Positions 1 through 8,626 of a DNA stretch of 64,000 bases are shown here, one piece after another. A model generated the notes under the pieces. It saw nothing but the letters and a program-made list of their open reading frames with translations, did not search any database and was not told where the DNA came from. Both the position numbers and the translations under genes were made by a program. Numbering within the stretch: position 1 is the first letter of the stretch; each line of letters begins with the position of its first letter. Source of the stretch: Paracoccus yeei ATCC BAA-599. Its GTDB lineage: Bacteria > Pseudomonadota > Alphaproteobacteria > Rhodobacterales > Rhodobacteraceae. The stretch spans positions 87,683-151,682 of the forward strand of contig NZ_JHWH01000009.1 of the NCBI RefSeq assembly GCF_000622145.1, in the 5' to 3' direction.

Positions 1-660
1 GCCTTGGCGGCCTTCATGGCCGAGCGGCTGCGTACGGGGGCCTGGCACCGGCTGGGCGTGTCCTGGGGCATGACCCTGCAATCGGCCATCGACCGGCTGG
101 TCCAGGAAAGTCATCCCGACCTGGAAATCATCTCGATGATCGGCGGCACCAGCCGGGGCGAGTCCTTCAATGCCTTCGGCATTGCATCGACCCTGGCGGG
201 CCGGTTGGGCGCGCGCTATTCGCTGCTGGCCGCGCCGGTGTTCCTGGCCCCGCAGGTCGACCGCAGCGTGTTCCTGTCCCAGGACATCTTTGCGGAACAT
301 TACGACAAGATGGGCCGGCTGGACGCCGCGATCATGACGGCCAGCGACATTTCCCAGGCCAGCTACCTGATCCGCACCGGCCTGCCCGCCGGCATCTCGG
401 CGCAGGACCTGACACGGGCCGGTGCCGTGGGCGACGTGGTGGGGCGGTTCCTGGACGCGTCGGGGCAGGTGGTCGCGACCCGTCTGAACGACAGCACCAT
501 CGGGATCGAACTCGAGGTGCTGCGCCAGGCTCCGGAACGCGTGCTGGCGGCTGCCGGTCCGCACAAGGTGGCGATTCTGCGCGCCGTGCTGCAGGCGGGG
601 CTGGCCACGGTCCTGGTCACGGATGACGTGACCGCCCGCCTGCTGCTGGATCAGCCCTAG
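1..660 (+). CDS. SorC-family sugar-binding transcriptional regulator, C-terminal part (5' end outside window)
   Basis: The reading frame is open from base 1, so the start and the N-terminal DNA-binding domain lie left of the window. The visible 219 residues resemble the SorC/DeoR sugar-binding effector domain. Typical features are a nucleotide-sugar-like loop in IISMIGGTSRGESFNAFGIA, then a YSLLAAPVFLAP strand, an AIMTASDISQASYL segment and the late motif GAVGDVVGRFLDASG. The C-terminus (HKVAILRAVLQAGLATVLVTD) is the usual SorC ending. Members sense a phosphorylated sugar or polyol and control a nearby catabolic operon, here presumably to the left. It converges on rhaI, and the two stop codons share the palindrome CTAG at 657-660. 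A role in rhamnose control is possible but less likely, because a dedicated DeoR regulator sits inside the rha locus. Confidence 0.8.
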   Translation, partial: ALAAFMAERLRTGAWHRLGVSWGMTLQSAIDRLVQESHPDLEIISMIGGTSRGESFNAFGIASTLAGRLGARYSLLAAPVFLAPQVDRSVFLSQDIFAEHYDKMGRLDAAIMTASDISQASYLIRTGLPAGISAQDLTRAGAVGDVVGRFLDASGQVVATRLNDSTIGIELEVLRQAPERVLAAAGPHKVAILRAVLQAGLATVLVTDDVTARLLLDQP

Positions 661-1925
661 ACGATCCCGCCGCCGCCCGCCGCCGATTTCGGCCGACTCG
701 CTGCGACCCGCGCGCGGTAACCGCTGGCGCGGAAGGCCGCCACCGGCTCGACGGCCGCACCCTTGCGCAGCCGCGCCATCTGCAGGATCGGCTCGACATC
801 GGTGCGGAACGCCGCACGCAGGGTCGCTGCCGCCATCAGCGCGTCGTTGTCCTGCCGGTATCCGTCCAGCGCCCTACGGTCGACCAGCGATGCCTGGACA
901 TAGGCGCGCTGGATTTCCACCGCGCTGACGATCAGGCTTTCGATGGGGTCGGTGACATTGTGGCTTTGGTCGATCATATGCGCCAGGTCCAGGCTGGGCG
1001 TATCCTCAAGCTCGACCAGCTCGTTCCAGACCAGGAACAGACGGAACGGGTCGATGGTGCCGCTGTCCAGGTCGTCGTCGCCGTATTTGCTGTCGTTGAA
1101 GTGGAAACCGCCCAGCTTGCCCGCACGGATCAGGCGCGAGACGATCATCTCGATGTTCACGTTGGGCGCGTGATGGCCCAGGTCCACCAGGCATTGCGCC
1201 TTGGGGCCCAGCTCCTGCGCGGTCATCAGGCTGGTGCCCCAGTCCTGCACCACCGTCGAATAGAACGCCGGTTCATAGATCTTGTGTTCGGAAAAGATCC
1301 GCCAGTCCTCGGGCAGGCCGGCATAGACCTGCTTCATCGCGTCCAGATACCGCTCGAACTGGCGCGAGAGGCTGGTCTGGCCGGGAAAGTTCGAGCCATC
1401 CCCGATCCAGACCGTCAGTGCGCGCGAGCCGATGGCGCGGCCGATCTCGATGCATTCCAGGTTGTGCTCGACCGCCTGCGCCCGCACCGCCGCGTCGGTG
1501 TGGGACAGCGAGCCGAACTTGTAGCTGAGCCGCTGTCCCGCCTGGTCCTGGAAGGTGTTCGAGTTCATGGCGTCGAACCCCAGCCCGACCGCCTCGGCCT
1601 TTTCGCGCAACAGCGCCGGGTCTTCCTTGTCCCAGGGAATGTGCAGGCTGACGCGCGGCGTGGCCCCGGTCAGGGCATGGATCACGCCGCAATCGTCCAG
1701 CTTGTCCATGATGCCGCGCGGCTCGCCCTCGCCCGGGAAGCGGGCAAAGCGGGTGCCGCCGGTGCCGGTGCCCCAGCTGGGCACCGCGACGCCGAAACCC
1801 ATGGCGCGGTCGGTCAGCGCCTCGATATCGACGCCGCGCCGGGCCAGCTTTGCGCCAAGCGCGTCATAGTCGGCGCGCAGGTCGGCTTCGCGCGCGGCAT
1901 TGTCCTGTTCGATCACATCCTTCAT
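657..1925 (-). CDS. rhaI: L-rhamnose isomerase, rhizobial catabolic type
   Basis: This 422-residue protein should interconvert L-rhamnose and L-rhamnulose in the cytoplasm. It belongs to the TIM-barrel L-rhamnose catabolism isomerase family of rhizobia and rhodobacteria (about 410-430 residues), not the E. coli RhaA family. Supporting stretches are VSLHIPWDKEDPALLREKAE, FGSLSHTDAAVRAQAVEHN, WIGDGSNFPGQ, EHKIYEPAFYSTVVQDWG, CLVDLGHHAPNVNIE and GGFHFNDSKYGDDDLDSG. These supply the His, Asp and Glu residues expected of a metal-dependent isomerase site. The ATG at 1925 lies five bases downstream of the rhaD stop, so the pair is almost certainly co-transcribed. Context with the aldolase, kinase and transporter makes the role firm. 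The final 20 residues (RVAASRPKSAAGGGG region) look like an unstructured tail. Confidence 0.93.
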   Translation of the reverse strand: MKDVIEQDNAAREADLRADYDALGAKLARRGVDIEALTDRAMGFGVAVPSWGTGTGGTRFARFPGEGEPRGIMDKLDDCGVIHALTGATPRVSLHIPWDKEDPALLREKAEAVGLGFDAMNSNTFQDQAGQRLSYKFGSLSHTDAAVRAQAVEHNLECIEIGRAIGSRALTVWIGDGSNFPGQTSLSRQFERYLDAMKQVYAGLPEDWRIFSEHKIYEPAFYSTVVQDWGTSLMTAQELGPKAQCLVDLGHHAPNVNIEMIVSRLIRAGKLGGFHFNDSKYGDDDLDSGTIDPFRLFLVWNELVELEDTPSLDLAHMIDQSHNVTDPIESLIVSAVEIQRAYVQASLVDRRALDGYRQDNDALMAAATLRAAFRTDVEPILQMARLRKGAAVEPVAAFRASGYRARVAASRPKSAAGGGGIV

Positions 1926-1930
1926 GGCGC

Positions 1931-4033
1931 TTACCGGGTAAAGGACTGGACGTTGCCCGCGTCCACGTTCAGGATGTTTCCGGTCGACTTGGCCGACAGA
2001 TCGCTGGCCAGGAAATAGACTCCCTCGGCAATATCCTCGGGCAGGACCGAGCGTTTCAGCAGCGACCGCTTGCGATACATCTCCTCAAGCCCCTCCTTGT
2101 CGGTGCCATAGGTGGATGCGCGCTGGTCCAGCCATTCGCCTTCCCAGATGCGGGATCCGCGCAGCACGGCGTCGGGATTGATGACGTTGACGCGGATGCC
2201 GGCCTCGGCCCCTTCCAGCGCCAGGCAGCGCGCCAGATGGATCTCGGCCGCCTTGGCGGTGCAATAGGCCGAGGCGTTGGGGCTGGCCGCCAACCCGTTC
2301 TTCGAGGCGACGAACACTACCGCGCCGCCGATCCCCTGCGTGCGCAGCATTCGGAATCCCTCGCGCGAGACCAGGAAATAACCGGTGGACAGGATGTCCA
2401 TGTTGCGGTTCCACAGCGCCAGCGAGGTGTCCTCGATAGGTGCGGACGAGGCGATGCCCGCGTTCGACACCAGGATGTCGATGCCGCCGAACTCGACCGC
2501 CATTTCGGCATAGGCGCGCACCACCTGGGCCTCGTCGGTGACGTTCATCTGCACCGATCGCACCATGTCGCGCCCGAACTGCCCGGCCAGCCCATCCTGC
2601 GCGGTTTTCAGCGCGGCGGCGTCGATGTCGGCCAGCATGACGCAGGCGCCCTCGCGCAGGAAACGCGCGGCGGTCGCGGCGCCGATCCCGCCCGCGCCGC
2701 CGGTGACCAGCGCCACCCGTCCGGCCAGCGATTTCGGCTTGGGCATCCGTTGCAGCTTGGCTTCCTCAAGCAGCCAGTATTCGATGTCGAAGGCCTCCTG
2801 TTCGGGCAGGCCCTGGTAGGTGCTGACGGCGCTGGCGCCGCGCATCACGTTGATCGCGTTCACATAGAATTCGCCCGAGATGCGCGCTGTCGCCTTGTCC
2901 AGCGCGAATGTCAGCATCCCCACACCGGGCACCAGATAGACGACCGCGTTCGGGTCGCGCAGGGCGGGGCTGTCGGGATGCTTGCAGCGGTCGTAATAGG
3001 CCGCGTAATCGTCGCGGTAATCGGCCACGGCCTGTTCCAGCCCGGCGATGGTCGCATCCAGGTCGGGGTTCGCGGGGTCGAAATCCACCACCAGCGGCCG
3101 GATCTTGGTGCGCAGGAAATGGTCCGGGCACGAGGTGCCGAGCGGCGCCAGCGTCTGCAGCATGGCCGAGCCCACGAAATCCAGCACCGCCGGCTGGTCG
3201 TCGAAATGCCCCACCTTGTGGCGGTCCCGGGAAATCAGTCCCCGGATCACCGGCATCAGCCGGGCCGCAATGGCGCGGCGTTCGGCCGGCTCCAGCGTCG
3301 GGCGGGTCTGGCCGCCGAATGCCGGCTTGCCTGCGCTACGCGCCTCAAGCCAGGCGGCGGCCTTGTTGATGATCTCCAACGTGGTCAGGTAGCAGTCCTT
3401 GGCGTCGTCCGCCCAGGTGAACAGGCCGTGGCTTTCCAGCACCGCGCCGCGCATCTGCGGGTTTTCGGTCGCAAGCTTTTCCAGCCACAGGCCCAGTTCA
3501 TAGCCGGGCTTCTTCCACGGCAGCCAGCCGATTTCGTCGCCAAAGATCTCGGCCGTCAGCTCGCGCGAATTGACCGAGGCCGCGATGGCGATGATCGCGT
3601 CGGAATGGACGTGATCGACGTGTCTTTTCGGCACATAGGCGTGCAGCGGCGTGTCGATGCTGGCCGCCCGGGGGTTTAGCGCAAAGGTGCAATGGGGCAG
3701 GTAACCCACCATCTCGTCCTCATGCGCGACGCCGCGATACTTGCCCTTCAGCGCGCGCAGCTTGTCCATGTACAGCGTCGAAAACCCGTCCATGCCCATC
3801 GAGCCGATGTCGCCGCCCGACCCCTTGACCCACAGCACCTCGACCTGTTCGCCGGTCAGGGGGTCGGTCTCAAGCACCTTGGCGCTGGTGTTGCCGCCGC
3901 CATAGTTCGTCACCCGCTTGTCCGAGCCCAGCAGGTTCGAGCGGTAAAGCAGCTTTTCCGATTCGCTCATCCCGGCGGCGCGGGCATCGTCCCACAGGTT
4001 TTCCAGCCGGTTGGCGGTCATGGTCTGCGTCAT
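1931..4033 (-). CDS. rhaD: Bifunctional rhamnulose-1-phosphate aldolase / short-chain dehydrogenase
   Basis: The 700-residue protein has two parts. Residues about 1-425 are a class II aldolase/adducin-like domain (YRSNLLGSDKRVTNYGGGN, HVHSDAIIAIAAS, ESHGLFTWADDA), expected to split rhamnulose 1-phosphate into dihydroxyacetone phosphate and L-lactaldehyde. Residues about 435-700 are a short-chain dehydrogenase with the Rossmann motif VTGGAGGIGAA, NNAG-like VSNAGIA and the active-site pattern SAYCTAKAA, expected to oxidise the lactaldehyde. This fusion is the standard rhizobial RhaD. I take the ATG at 4033 because AGGGGGG lies just upstream on the minus strand and the family begins at MTANRLENLWDD. 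An in-frame upstream ATG at 4096 would add 21 low-complexity residues. It is first in the rhaDI operon and divergent from rhaR. Confidence 0.93.
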   Translation of the reverse strand: MTQTMTANRLENLWDDARAAGMSESEKLLYRSNLLGSDKRVTNYGGGNTSAKVLETDPLTGEQVEVLWVKGSGGDIGSMGMDGFSTLYMDKLRALKGKYRGVAHEDEMVGYLPHCTFALNPRAASIDTPLHAYVPKRHVDHVHSDAIIAIAASVNSRELTAEIFGDEIGWLPWKKPGYELGLWLEKLATENPQMRGAVLESHGLFTWADDAKDCYLTTLEIINKAAAWLEARSAGKPAFGGQTRPTLEPAERRAIAARLMPVIRGLISRDRHKVGHFDDQPAVLDFVGSAMLQTLAPLGTSCPDHFLRTKIRPLVVDFDPANPDLDATIAGLEQAVADYRDDYAAYYDRCKHPDSPALRDPNAVVYLVPGVGMLTFALDKATARISGEFYVNAINVMRGASAVSTYQGLPEQEAFDIEYWLLEEAKLQRMPKPKSLAGRVALVTGGAGGIGAATAARFLREGACVMLADIDAAALKTAQDGLAGQFGRDMVRSVQMNVTDEAQVVRAYAEMAVEFGGIDILVSNAGIASSAPIEDTSLALWNRNMDILSTGYFLVSREGFRMLRTQGIGGAVVFVASKNGLAASPNASAYCTAKAAEIHLARCLALEGAEAGIRVNVINPDAVLRGSRIWEGEWLDQRASTYGTDKEGLEEMYRKRSLLKRSVLPEDIAEGVYFLASDLSAKSTGNILNVDAGNVQSFTR

Positions 4034-4103
4034 GGATTTCCCCCCTGATGCGGCGGCCCGGCCGCCTTTCCCCTGCGGCAAATAGGGGGTGGACATACCC
4101 GGT

Positions 4104-4186
4104 TGTCAATCAGTTTCGATCATAACCGATCATTATTCATACGCAGAAAGCCGTTTTGCGCGTGAAAATGATTGACATTGATCGAA
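4104..4186. promoter_or_regulatory. Symmetric divergent promoter/operator region between rhaD and rhaR
   Basis: The 188-bp gap between rhaD and rhaR holds an inverted repeat. The plus-strand arm at 4105-4117 (GTCAATCAGTTTC) matches the reverse complement of 4164-4176 at 12 of 13 positions. Each arm carries a TTGACA hexamer pointing outward: 4104-4109 read on the minus strand towards rhaD, and 4172-4177 read on the plus strand towards rhaR. A second inverted pair flanks it inside: TTCGATCA at 4115-4122 and TGATCGAA at 4179-4186. CGATCAT is also repeated directly at 4117-4123 and 4127-4133. I infer paired -35 boxes embedded in operators for the DeoR-type repressor RhaR. The -10 boxes are not clear. 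Confidence 0.55.
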
Positions 4187-4221
4187 GATGCGAGAGAGTG
4201 GCGAACAGGGAAGGGAAATCC

Positions 4222-5025
4222 ATGCTGGAAACGGAACGCCATCGCATCATCCTGTCGGCCGTGCAGGACCGGCCCGTGGTCACGGTCGCGGACCTTTGCG
4301 CCCTGACCGGCGTGTCCGAGGCCACGGTACGGCGCGACATCGCCCAGTTGCACGTCGCCAAAAAGCTGCGCCGCGTGCGCGGCGGGGCCGAGGCCATCGC
4401 GCCGCCGCAGTTCGTCGGCATCAACGCCCGCCCCTTTGCCGTGAACCAGACCATCCGCATGGCCGAAAAGCGCGCCATCGCCCAGGCGGCGGTGGACCTG
4501 TGCCAGGACGGCGACGCCATCATCATCAACGGCGGCACCACCACCTTCCAGATGGTCCACCCGCTCAGCGCGCGGCGGATGCAGGTGTTCACCAACAGCT
4601 TCCCGATCGCCGAACACCTGCTCAAGCACAGCAAGAACACGGTGCTGCTTCCGGCGGGGGCGATCTATCGCGAACAGAACATCATCCTGTCGCCCTTCGA
4701 CCAGGACGGCAGCAGCCATTTCTATGCCCGGCGCATGTTCATCGGCTGCCGGGGCCTCGGGCCGCTGGGGCTGATGGAGGGCGACCCGCTGCTGATCCAG
4801 GCCGAACAGAAGCTGATCGGCCAGGCGGACGAACTGATCGTGCTGGCCGACAGCTCGAAATTCGATCAGCGCTCCAGCCTGCTGCTCTGCCCGCTGGCGC
4901 GCATCCACACCGTCATCACCGACGAAGGCATCGACGACCGCGCCGCCCGCATGCTGGAGGCGGCCGAAATCCGTCTGATCGTGGCCGAGGCCGCGCCGGA
5001 CAACCGAAAACGCGCCGAGGAGTAG
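4222..5025 (+). CDS. rhaR: DeoR/GlpR-family transcriptional regulator of the rhamnose locus
   Basis: The 267-residue protein has an N-terminal winged helix-turn-helix of the DeoR class. Residues about 1-55 read RHRIILSAV, then VTVADLCALTGVSEATVRRD, then LRRVRGGAEA. A DeoR C-terminal sensor domain follows, with INGGTTTFQMV, TNSFPIAEHLL, GCRGLGPLGLMEGDPLLIQ and ELIVLADSSKFDQRSS. Such sensors bind a phosphorylated sugar, here probably rhamnulose 1-phosphate or a related intermediate. I choose the ATG at 4222 because AAGGGAAATCC precedes it and family members begin shortly before the RH-ILSAV helix. An earlier in-frame ATG at 4156 would run through the -35/operator region. It is first in the rhaRSTPQMK operon and divergent from rhaDI, so it likely controls both. 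The name follows the rhizobial scheme, where RhaR is DeoR-type and unlike E. coli RhaR. Confidence 0.88.
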   Translation: MLETERHRIILSAVQDRPVVTVADLCALTGVSEATVRRDIAQLHVAKKLRRVRGGAEAIAPPQFVGINARPFAVNQTIRMAEKRAIAQAAVDLCQDGDAIIINGGTTTFQMVHPLSARRMQVFTNSFPIAEHLLKHSKNTVLLPAGAIYREQNIILSPFDQDGSSHFYARRMFIGCRGLGPLGLMEGDPLLIQAEQKLIGQADELIVLADSSKFDQRSSLLLCPLARIHTVITDEGIDDRAARMLEAAEIRLIVAEAAPDNRKRAEE

Positions 5026-5059
5026 GCGGCGCGAAACGCTCAATGGGAGGGGAAGACAC

Positions 5060-6052
5060 ATGAGCATCATCCGAAAGGCACTGACCACGGCCGCCGTCGC
5101 CAGCGCGCTGATGGCGAGCGCGGCGCAGGCCGAGCCCGTGCGCATCGCGCTGGTCGCCAAGGCGCTTGGCATCGGCTTTTTCGAGGCCGCGAACAAGGGC
5201 GCGCAGGAAGCTGCCAAGGAACTGGGCGACGTCGAGATCATCTATACCGGCCCGACCGACACCACCGCCGAGGGCCAGATCGAGGTCATCAACAGCCTGA
5301 TCGCGCAAAAGGTCGACGCCATCGCGATCAGCGCCAATGACACCGACGCGCTGGTGCCGACGCTGAAAAAGGCCATGCAGCGCGGCATCACCGTCATCAG
5401 CTGGGACAGCGGCGTCGCGCCCGAAGGGCGCCAGATGCAGCTGAACCCGTCCTCGCCCGCGCTGATCGGCAACACGATCATCAAGCTGGCCGCCGACCAT
5501 CTGCCCGAGGGCGGCGAGGTCGCGGTCCTGTCGGCCACCACCACCTCGACCAACCAGAACACCTGGATCGAAGAGATGAACAAGGTCGCGGGCAACTATC
5601 CGAACGTGAAGGTCGTGGGCACGGTCTATGGCGACGACCTGGCCGACAAGTCCTATCGCGAGGCGCAGGGCCTGATGCAGACCTATCCGAACCTCAAGGC
5701 CATCATCGCGCCGACCAGCGTGGGCATCGTCGCGGCCGCCCAGGCGGTGACGGACGCGGGCAAGATCGGCCAGGTGAACGTGACCGGGCTGGGGCTGCCG
5801 TCGGAAATGGCGGGGCATGTGAAATCGGGCGCCTCGAAGTCCTTCGCGATCTGGAACCCCATCGACCTGGGCTATTCGGCGACCATGGCCGCCTATCACC
5901 TGGCCAAGCGCGAGGTGAAGGCCGAGCCCGGCGCGACCATCCCGATCGGCCGCATGGGCCAGATCACGCTGGACGACAAGACCGAGGCGGCAATGGCCGA
6001 TCCCTTCGTCTATGACGCCTCCAACATCGACCAGTTCGCCGCGATCTTCTGA
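5060..6052 (+). CDS. rhaS: Rhamnose ABC transporter, periplasmic substrate-binding protein
   Basis: The 330-residue protein starts with a Sec signal peptide (residues 1-24, ending SAAQA before EPVRIALV). A type I periplasmic binding fold of the RbsB/RhaS class follows. Typical elements are GIGFFEAANKGAQEAAKELG, INSLIAQKVDAIAISANDTDAL, GITVISWDSGV, VAVLSATTTSTNQNTWIEEM and NVTGLGLPSEMAGHVKSG. It should capture L-rhamnose in the periplasm and deliver it to RhaP/RhaQ. GGGAGGGGAAG lies just before the ATG at 5060, and the gene is 34 bp downstream of rhaR. The annotated rhizobial RhaS proteins have the same size and position. The symbol here means the binding protein, not the E. coli AraC activator of the same name. 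Confidence 0.92.
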   Translation: MSIIRKALTTAAVASALMASAAQAEPVRIALVAKALGIGFFEAANKGAQEAAKELGDVEIIYTGPTDTTAEGQIEVINSLIAQKVDAIAISANDTDALVPTLKKAMQRGITVISWDSGVAPEGRQMQLNPSSPALIGNTIIKLAADHLPEGGEVAVLSATTTSTNQNTWIEEMNKVAGNYPNVKVVGTVYGDDLADKSYREAQGLMQTYPNLKAIIAPTSVGIVAAAQAVTDAGKIGQVNVTGLGLPSEMAGHVKSGASKSFAIWNPIDLGYSATMAAYHLAKREVKAEPGATIPIGRMGQITLDDKTEAAMADPFVYDASNIDQFAAIF

Positions 6053-6119
6053 TCCGTCGCGACCGTCGGCCTCCGGCATGGGCGGCTGCCCGTGCCGGGA
6101 CATATCAAGGAACCGGATC

Positions 6120-7658
6120 ATGCAGGCTGAACCCCGGCCGCTGGACGGCACCGCGCCGGTGCTGTCGCTGCGCGGCATCGTCAAGACATTCCCCGGTGTC
6201 CGCGCCCTTGGCGGGGTCGAACTGGACCTTTACCCCGGCCAGGTCACGGCGCTGGTGGGCGAGAACGGCGCCGGCAAGTCCACCATCGTCAAGGTCCTGA
6301 CCGGCATCTACCAGCCGGACGAGGGGCAGATCCTGGTCGATGGCCGCCCCGCGCATTTCCCGACCGCCCAGGCGGCGGGGCAGGCGGGGGTGACGGCGAT
6401 CCACCAGGAAACGGTGCTGTTCGACGAACTGACGGTGGCCGAGAACATCTTCATCGGCCACGCGCCCCGCACCCGCCTGGGCCTGATCGACCGCGCCGCC
6501 ATGCGCACCCGCGCCCGCGCCATCCTGCAGGGCATCGGGTCCGATCTGGACCCCGGCACGCGCCTGCGCGACCTGGGGATAGCCAGCAAGCACCTGGTCG
6601 CCATCGCCCGGGCGCTGTCCATCGACGCGCGCGTGGTCATCATGGACGAACCGACCGCCGCGCTCTCCCACAAGGAAATCGCCGAGCTTTACGACCTGGT
6701 CGACACGCTCAAGCGCCAGGGCAAGGCGATCCTGTTCATCAGCCACAAGTTCGACGAGATCTTCCGCATCGCCGACCGCTGGACCGTGTTCCGCGACGGG
6801 CAATTCGTGGGCCAGGGTCTGATGGCCGACGTGACCGAGGGCGATCTGGTGCGGATGATGGTCGGCCGCTCGGTCGACCAGATCTATCCCAAGCGCCCGG
6901 CCCGGATCGGCCCGCCGGTCCTGACCGTCGCGGGCTATGCCCATCCGACCGAATTCGAGGGTATCGACTTTACCCTGCACCGGGGCGAGATCCTGGGCTT
7001 TTACGGCCTGGTCGGCGCCGGCCGGTCGGAACTGATGCAGGCGCTGTTCGGCATCACCCGGCCATCGCGCGGGGCCTGCCGCATCGACGATCAGGTGCGG
7101 GTCATCCGCTCGACCGCGCGGGCGGTTCAGGCGGGCATCGTCTATGTCCCCGAGGATCGGGGCCGGCAGGGCGCGATCAAGGGCCTGCCGATCTATCAGA
7201 ACGTCACGCTGCCGTCGCTTTCCCGCACCAGCCGCCACGGCTTCCTGCGGCTGGCGCAGGAATTCGCGCTGGCCCGCGAATACACCCGCCGGCTGGACCT
7301 GCGCGCGGCAAGCCTCGATCAGGACGTGGGGCTGCTGTCGGGCGGCAACCAGCAGAAGGTGGTCATCGCCAAATGGCTGGCGACCAGGCCCCGCGTCATC
7401 ATCCTGGACGAGCCGACCAAGGGCATCGACATCGGGTCCAAGGCCGCCGTCCACGACTTCATGTCCGAACTGGCCGCCGAGGGGCTGGCGGTCATCATGG
7501 TCAGCAGCGAGATCCCCGAGGTGCTGGGCATGTCCGACCGCGTCATCGTCATGCGCGAAGGCCGCATTGCCGGCGAATTCGCGGGCGAGGCGATGACACC
7601 CGAAAACCTGGTCCGCGCCGCCGCGGGCATCGGTCAACCGCAGGGGAAAGCCGCATGA
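6120..7658 (+). CDS. rhaT: Rhamnose ABC transporter, duplicated ATP-binding subunit
   Basis: This 512-residue protein is a double ABC ATPase of the RbsA/XylG type. The first half has Walker A GENGAGKSTIVKVL, the Q-loop region AIHQETVLFDELTVAENIFIG and Walker B VVIMDEPTAALS. The second half keeps the degenerate Walker A GLVGAGRSELMQALF that is usual for carbohydrate-class importers. It also has the signature LSGGNQQKVVIAKWL and Walker B VIILDEPTKGIDIGS. It should power rhamnose import through RhaP and RhaQ on the cytoplasmic face. I chose the ATG at 6120, preceded by AAGGAACC; the frame is open further upstream but that part is low-complexity and overlaps the rhaS stop. The stop overlaps the rhaP start (ATGA). 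Confidence 0.93.
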   Translation: MQAEPRPLDGTAPVLSLRGIVKTFPGVRALGGVELDLYPGQVTALVGENGAGKSTIVKVLTGIYQPDEGQILVDGRPAHFPTAQAAGQAGVTAIHQETVLFDELTVAENIFIGHAPRTRLGLIDRAAMRTRARAILQGIGSDLDPGTRLRDLGIASKHLVAIARALSIDARVVIMDEPTAALSHKEIAELYDLVDTLKRQGKAILFISHKFDEIFRIADRWTVFRDGQFVGQGLMADVTEGDLVRMMVGRSVDQIYPKRPARIGPPVLTVAGYAHPTEFEGIDFTLHRGEILGFYGLVGAGRSELMQALFGITRPSRGACRIDDQVRVIRSTARAVQAGIVYVPEDRGRQGAIKGLPIYQNVTLPSLSRTSRHGFLRLAQEFALAREYTRRLDLRAASLDQDVGLLSGGNQQKVVIAKWLATRPRVIILDEPTKGIDIGSKAAVHDFMSELAAEGLAVIMVSSEIPEVLGMSDRVIVMREGRIAGEFAGEAMTPENLVRAAAGIGQPQGKAA

Positions 7659-8626
7659 GCCTGCTGAAATCGCGCGAGATCATCCTTGGCCTTGCGATCC
7701 TGGCGCTGCTGGCGCTGATCGCCAGCCGCTTCCCGGGCTTTGTCGCGCCGGCGAACCTGGCCCGCGTCTTCACCGACACCGCGCCCCTGATCCTGCTGGC
7801 TCTGGGGCAGATGGCGGTCATCCTGACGAAATGCATCGACCTGTCGGTGGCCGCGAACCTGGCGCTCTGCGGCATGGTCGCGGCGCTGATGAACGGCGCG
7901 GGTGTGCCCCTGCCGCTGATCCTGCTGGCGGTGGTGGCGCTTGGCGCGGCGCTTGGGGCGGTGAACGGGTTGCTGGTCTGGAAGCTGGGCATCCCGTCCA
8001 TCGTGGTGACGCTGGGCACCATGACGATCTATCGCGGCAGCATCTTCCTGATGACCGGCGGGGCCTGGATCAACGCCCACCAGATGGGCGCGGGCTTCAA
8101 GGCGCTGCCGCGCCATGTCGTGCTGGGCCTGCCGGTCATGGCCTGGATCGCGCTGGCCGCGATTGCCGCCGTCGCCATCCTGCTGACCCGCACCGCGCTT
8201 GGCCGCGCGCTTTACGCGGTCGGCGGCAACCCCCATGCGGCGGTCTATACCGGCATCTCGGTCGGGCGCACGCAGTTCGCGGCATTCGTGCTGTCGGGCG
8301 CGCTGGCCGGGCTGACCGGATACCTCTGGGTGGCGCGCTATGCCGTGGCCTATGTGGACATCGCCGGGGGTTTTGAGCTGGACGTGGTCGCGGCCTGCGT
8401 GATCGGCGGCATTGCCATCGCGGGCGGGTCGGGCACCGTCGCCGGCGCGGTCATGGGGGCGCTGTTTCTGGGCATCATCAAGAACGCCCTGCCGGTCGTC
8501 GGCATCTCGCCCTTCTGGCAGATGGCGATTTCGGGCAGCGCGATCCTGCTGGCCATCGCCTTCAACGCCATGAGCCGGCGCGAGCCGGGCCGCATCATCC
8601 TGAAGAAAGCCGAGGCCGCCCGATGA
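7655..8626 (+). CDS. rhaP: Rhamnose ABC transporter permease 1
   Basis: The 323-residue protein is a polytopic inner-membrane subunit of the BPD_transp_2 (RbsC-like) class. Hydrophobic segments alternate through its length, for example EIILGLAILALLALIASRF, LILLALGQMAVILT, LPLILLAVVALGAALGAVNG and HVVLGLPVMAWIALAAIAAV. Family hallmarks are CIDLSVAANLALCGM, KLGIPSIVVTLGTMTIYRGS and the cytoplasmic EAA-like region ELDVVAACVIGGIAIAGGSG. It forms the membrane channel together with RhaQ. It overlaps rhaT by ATGA and rhaQ by ATGA, so translation of the transporter genes is coupled. Confidence 0.92.
   Translation: MSLLKSREIILGLAILALLALIASRFPGFVAPANLARVFTDTAPLILLALGQMAVILTKCIDLSVAANLALCGMVAALMNGAGVPLPLILLAVVALGAALGAVNGLLVWKLGIPSIVVTLGTMTIYRGSIFLMTGGAWINAHQMGAGFKALPRHVVLGLPVMAWIALAAIAAVAILLTRTALGRALYAVGGNPHAAVYTGISVGRTQFAAFVLSGALAGLTGYLWVARYAVAYVDIAGGFELDVVAACVIGGIAIAGGSGTVAGAVMGALFLGIIKNALPVVGISPFWQMAISGSAILLAIAFNAMSRREPGRIILKKAEAAR

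Noticed and set aside
4034..4096. Upstream ATG of rhaD at 4096.
   Set aside because: It would add 21 low-complexity residues reaching to the edge of the promoter region; ATG 4033 has a strong Shine-Dalgarno and matches the family start.
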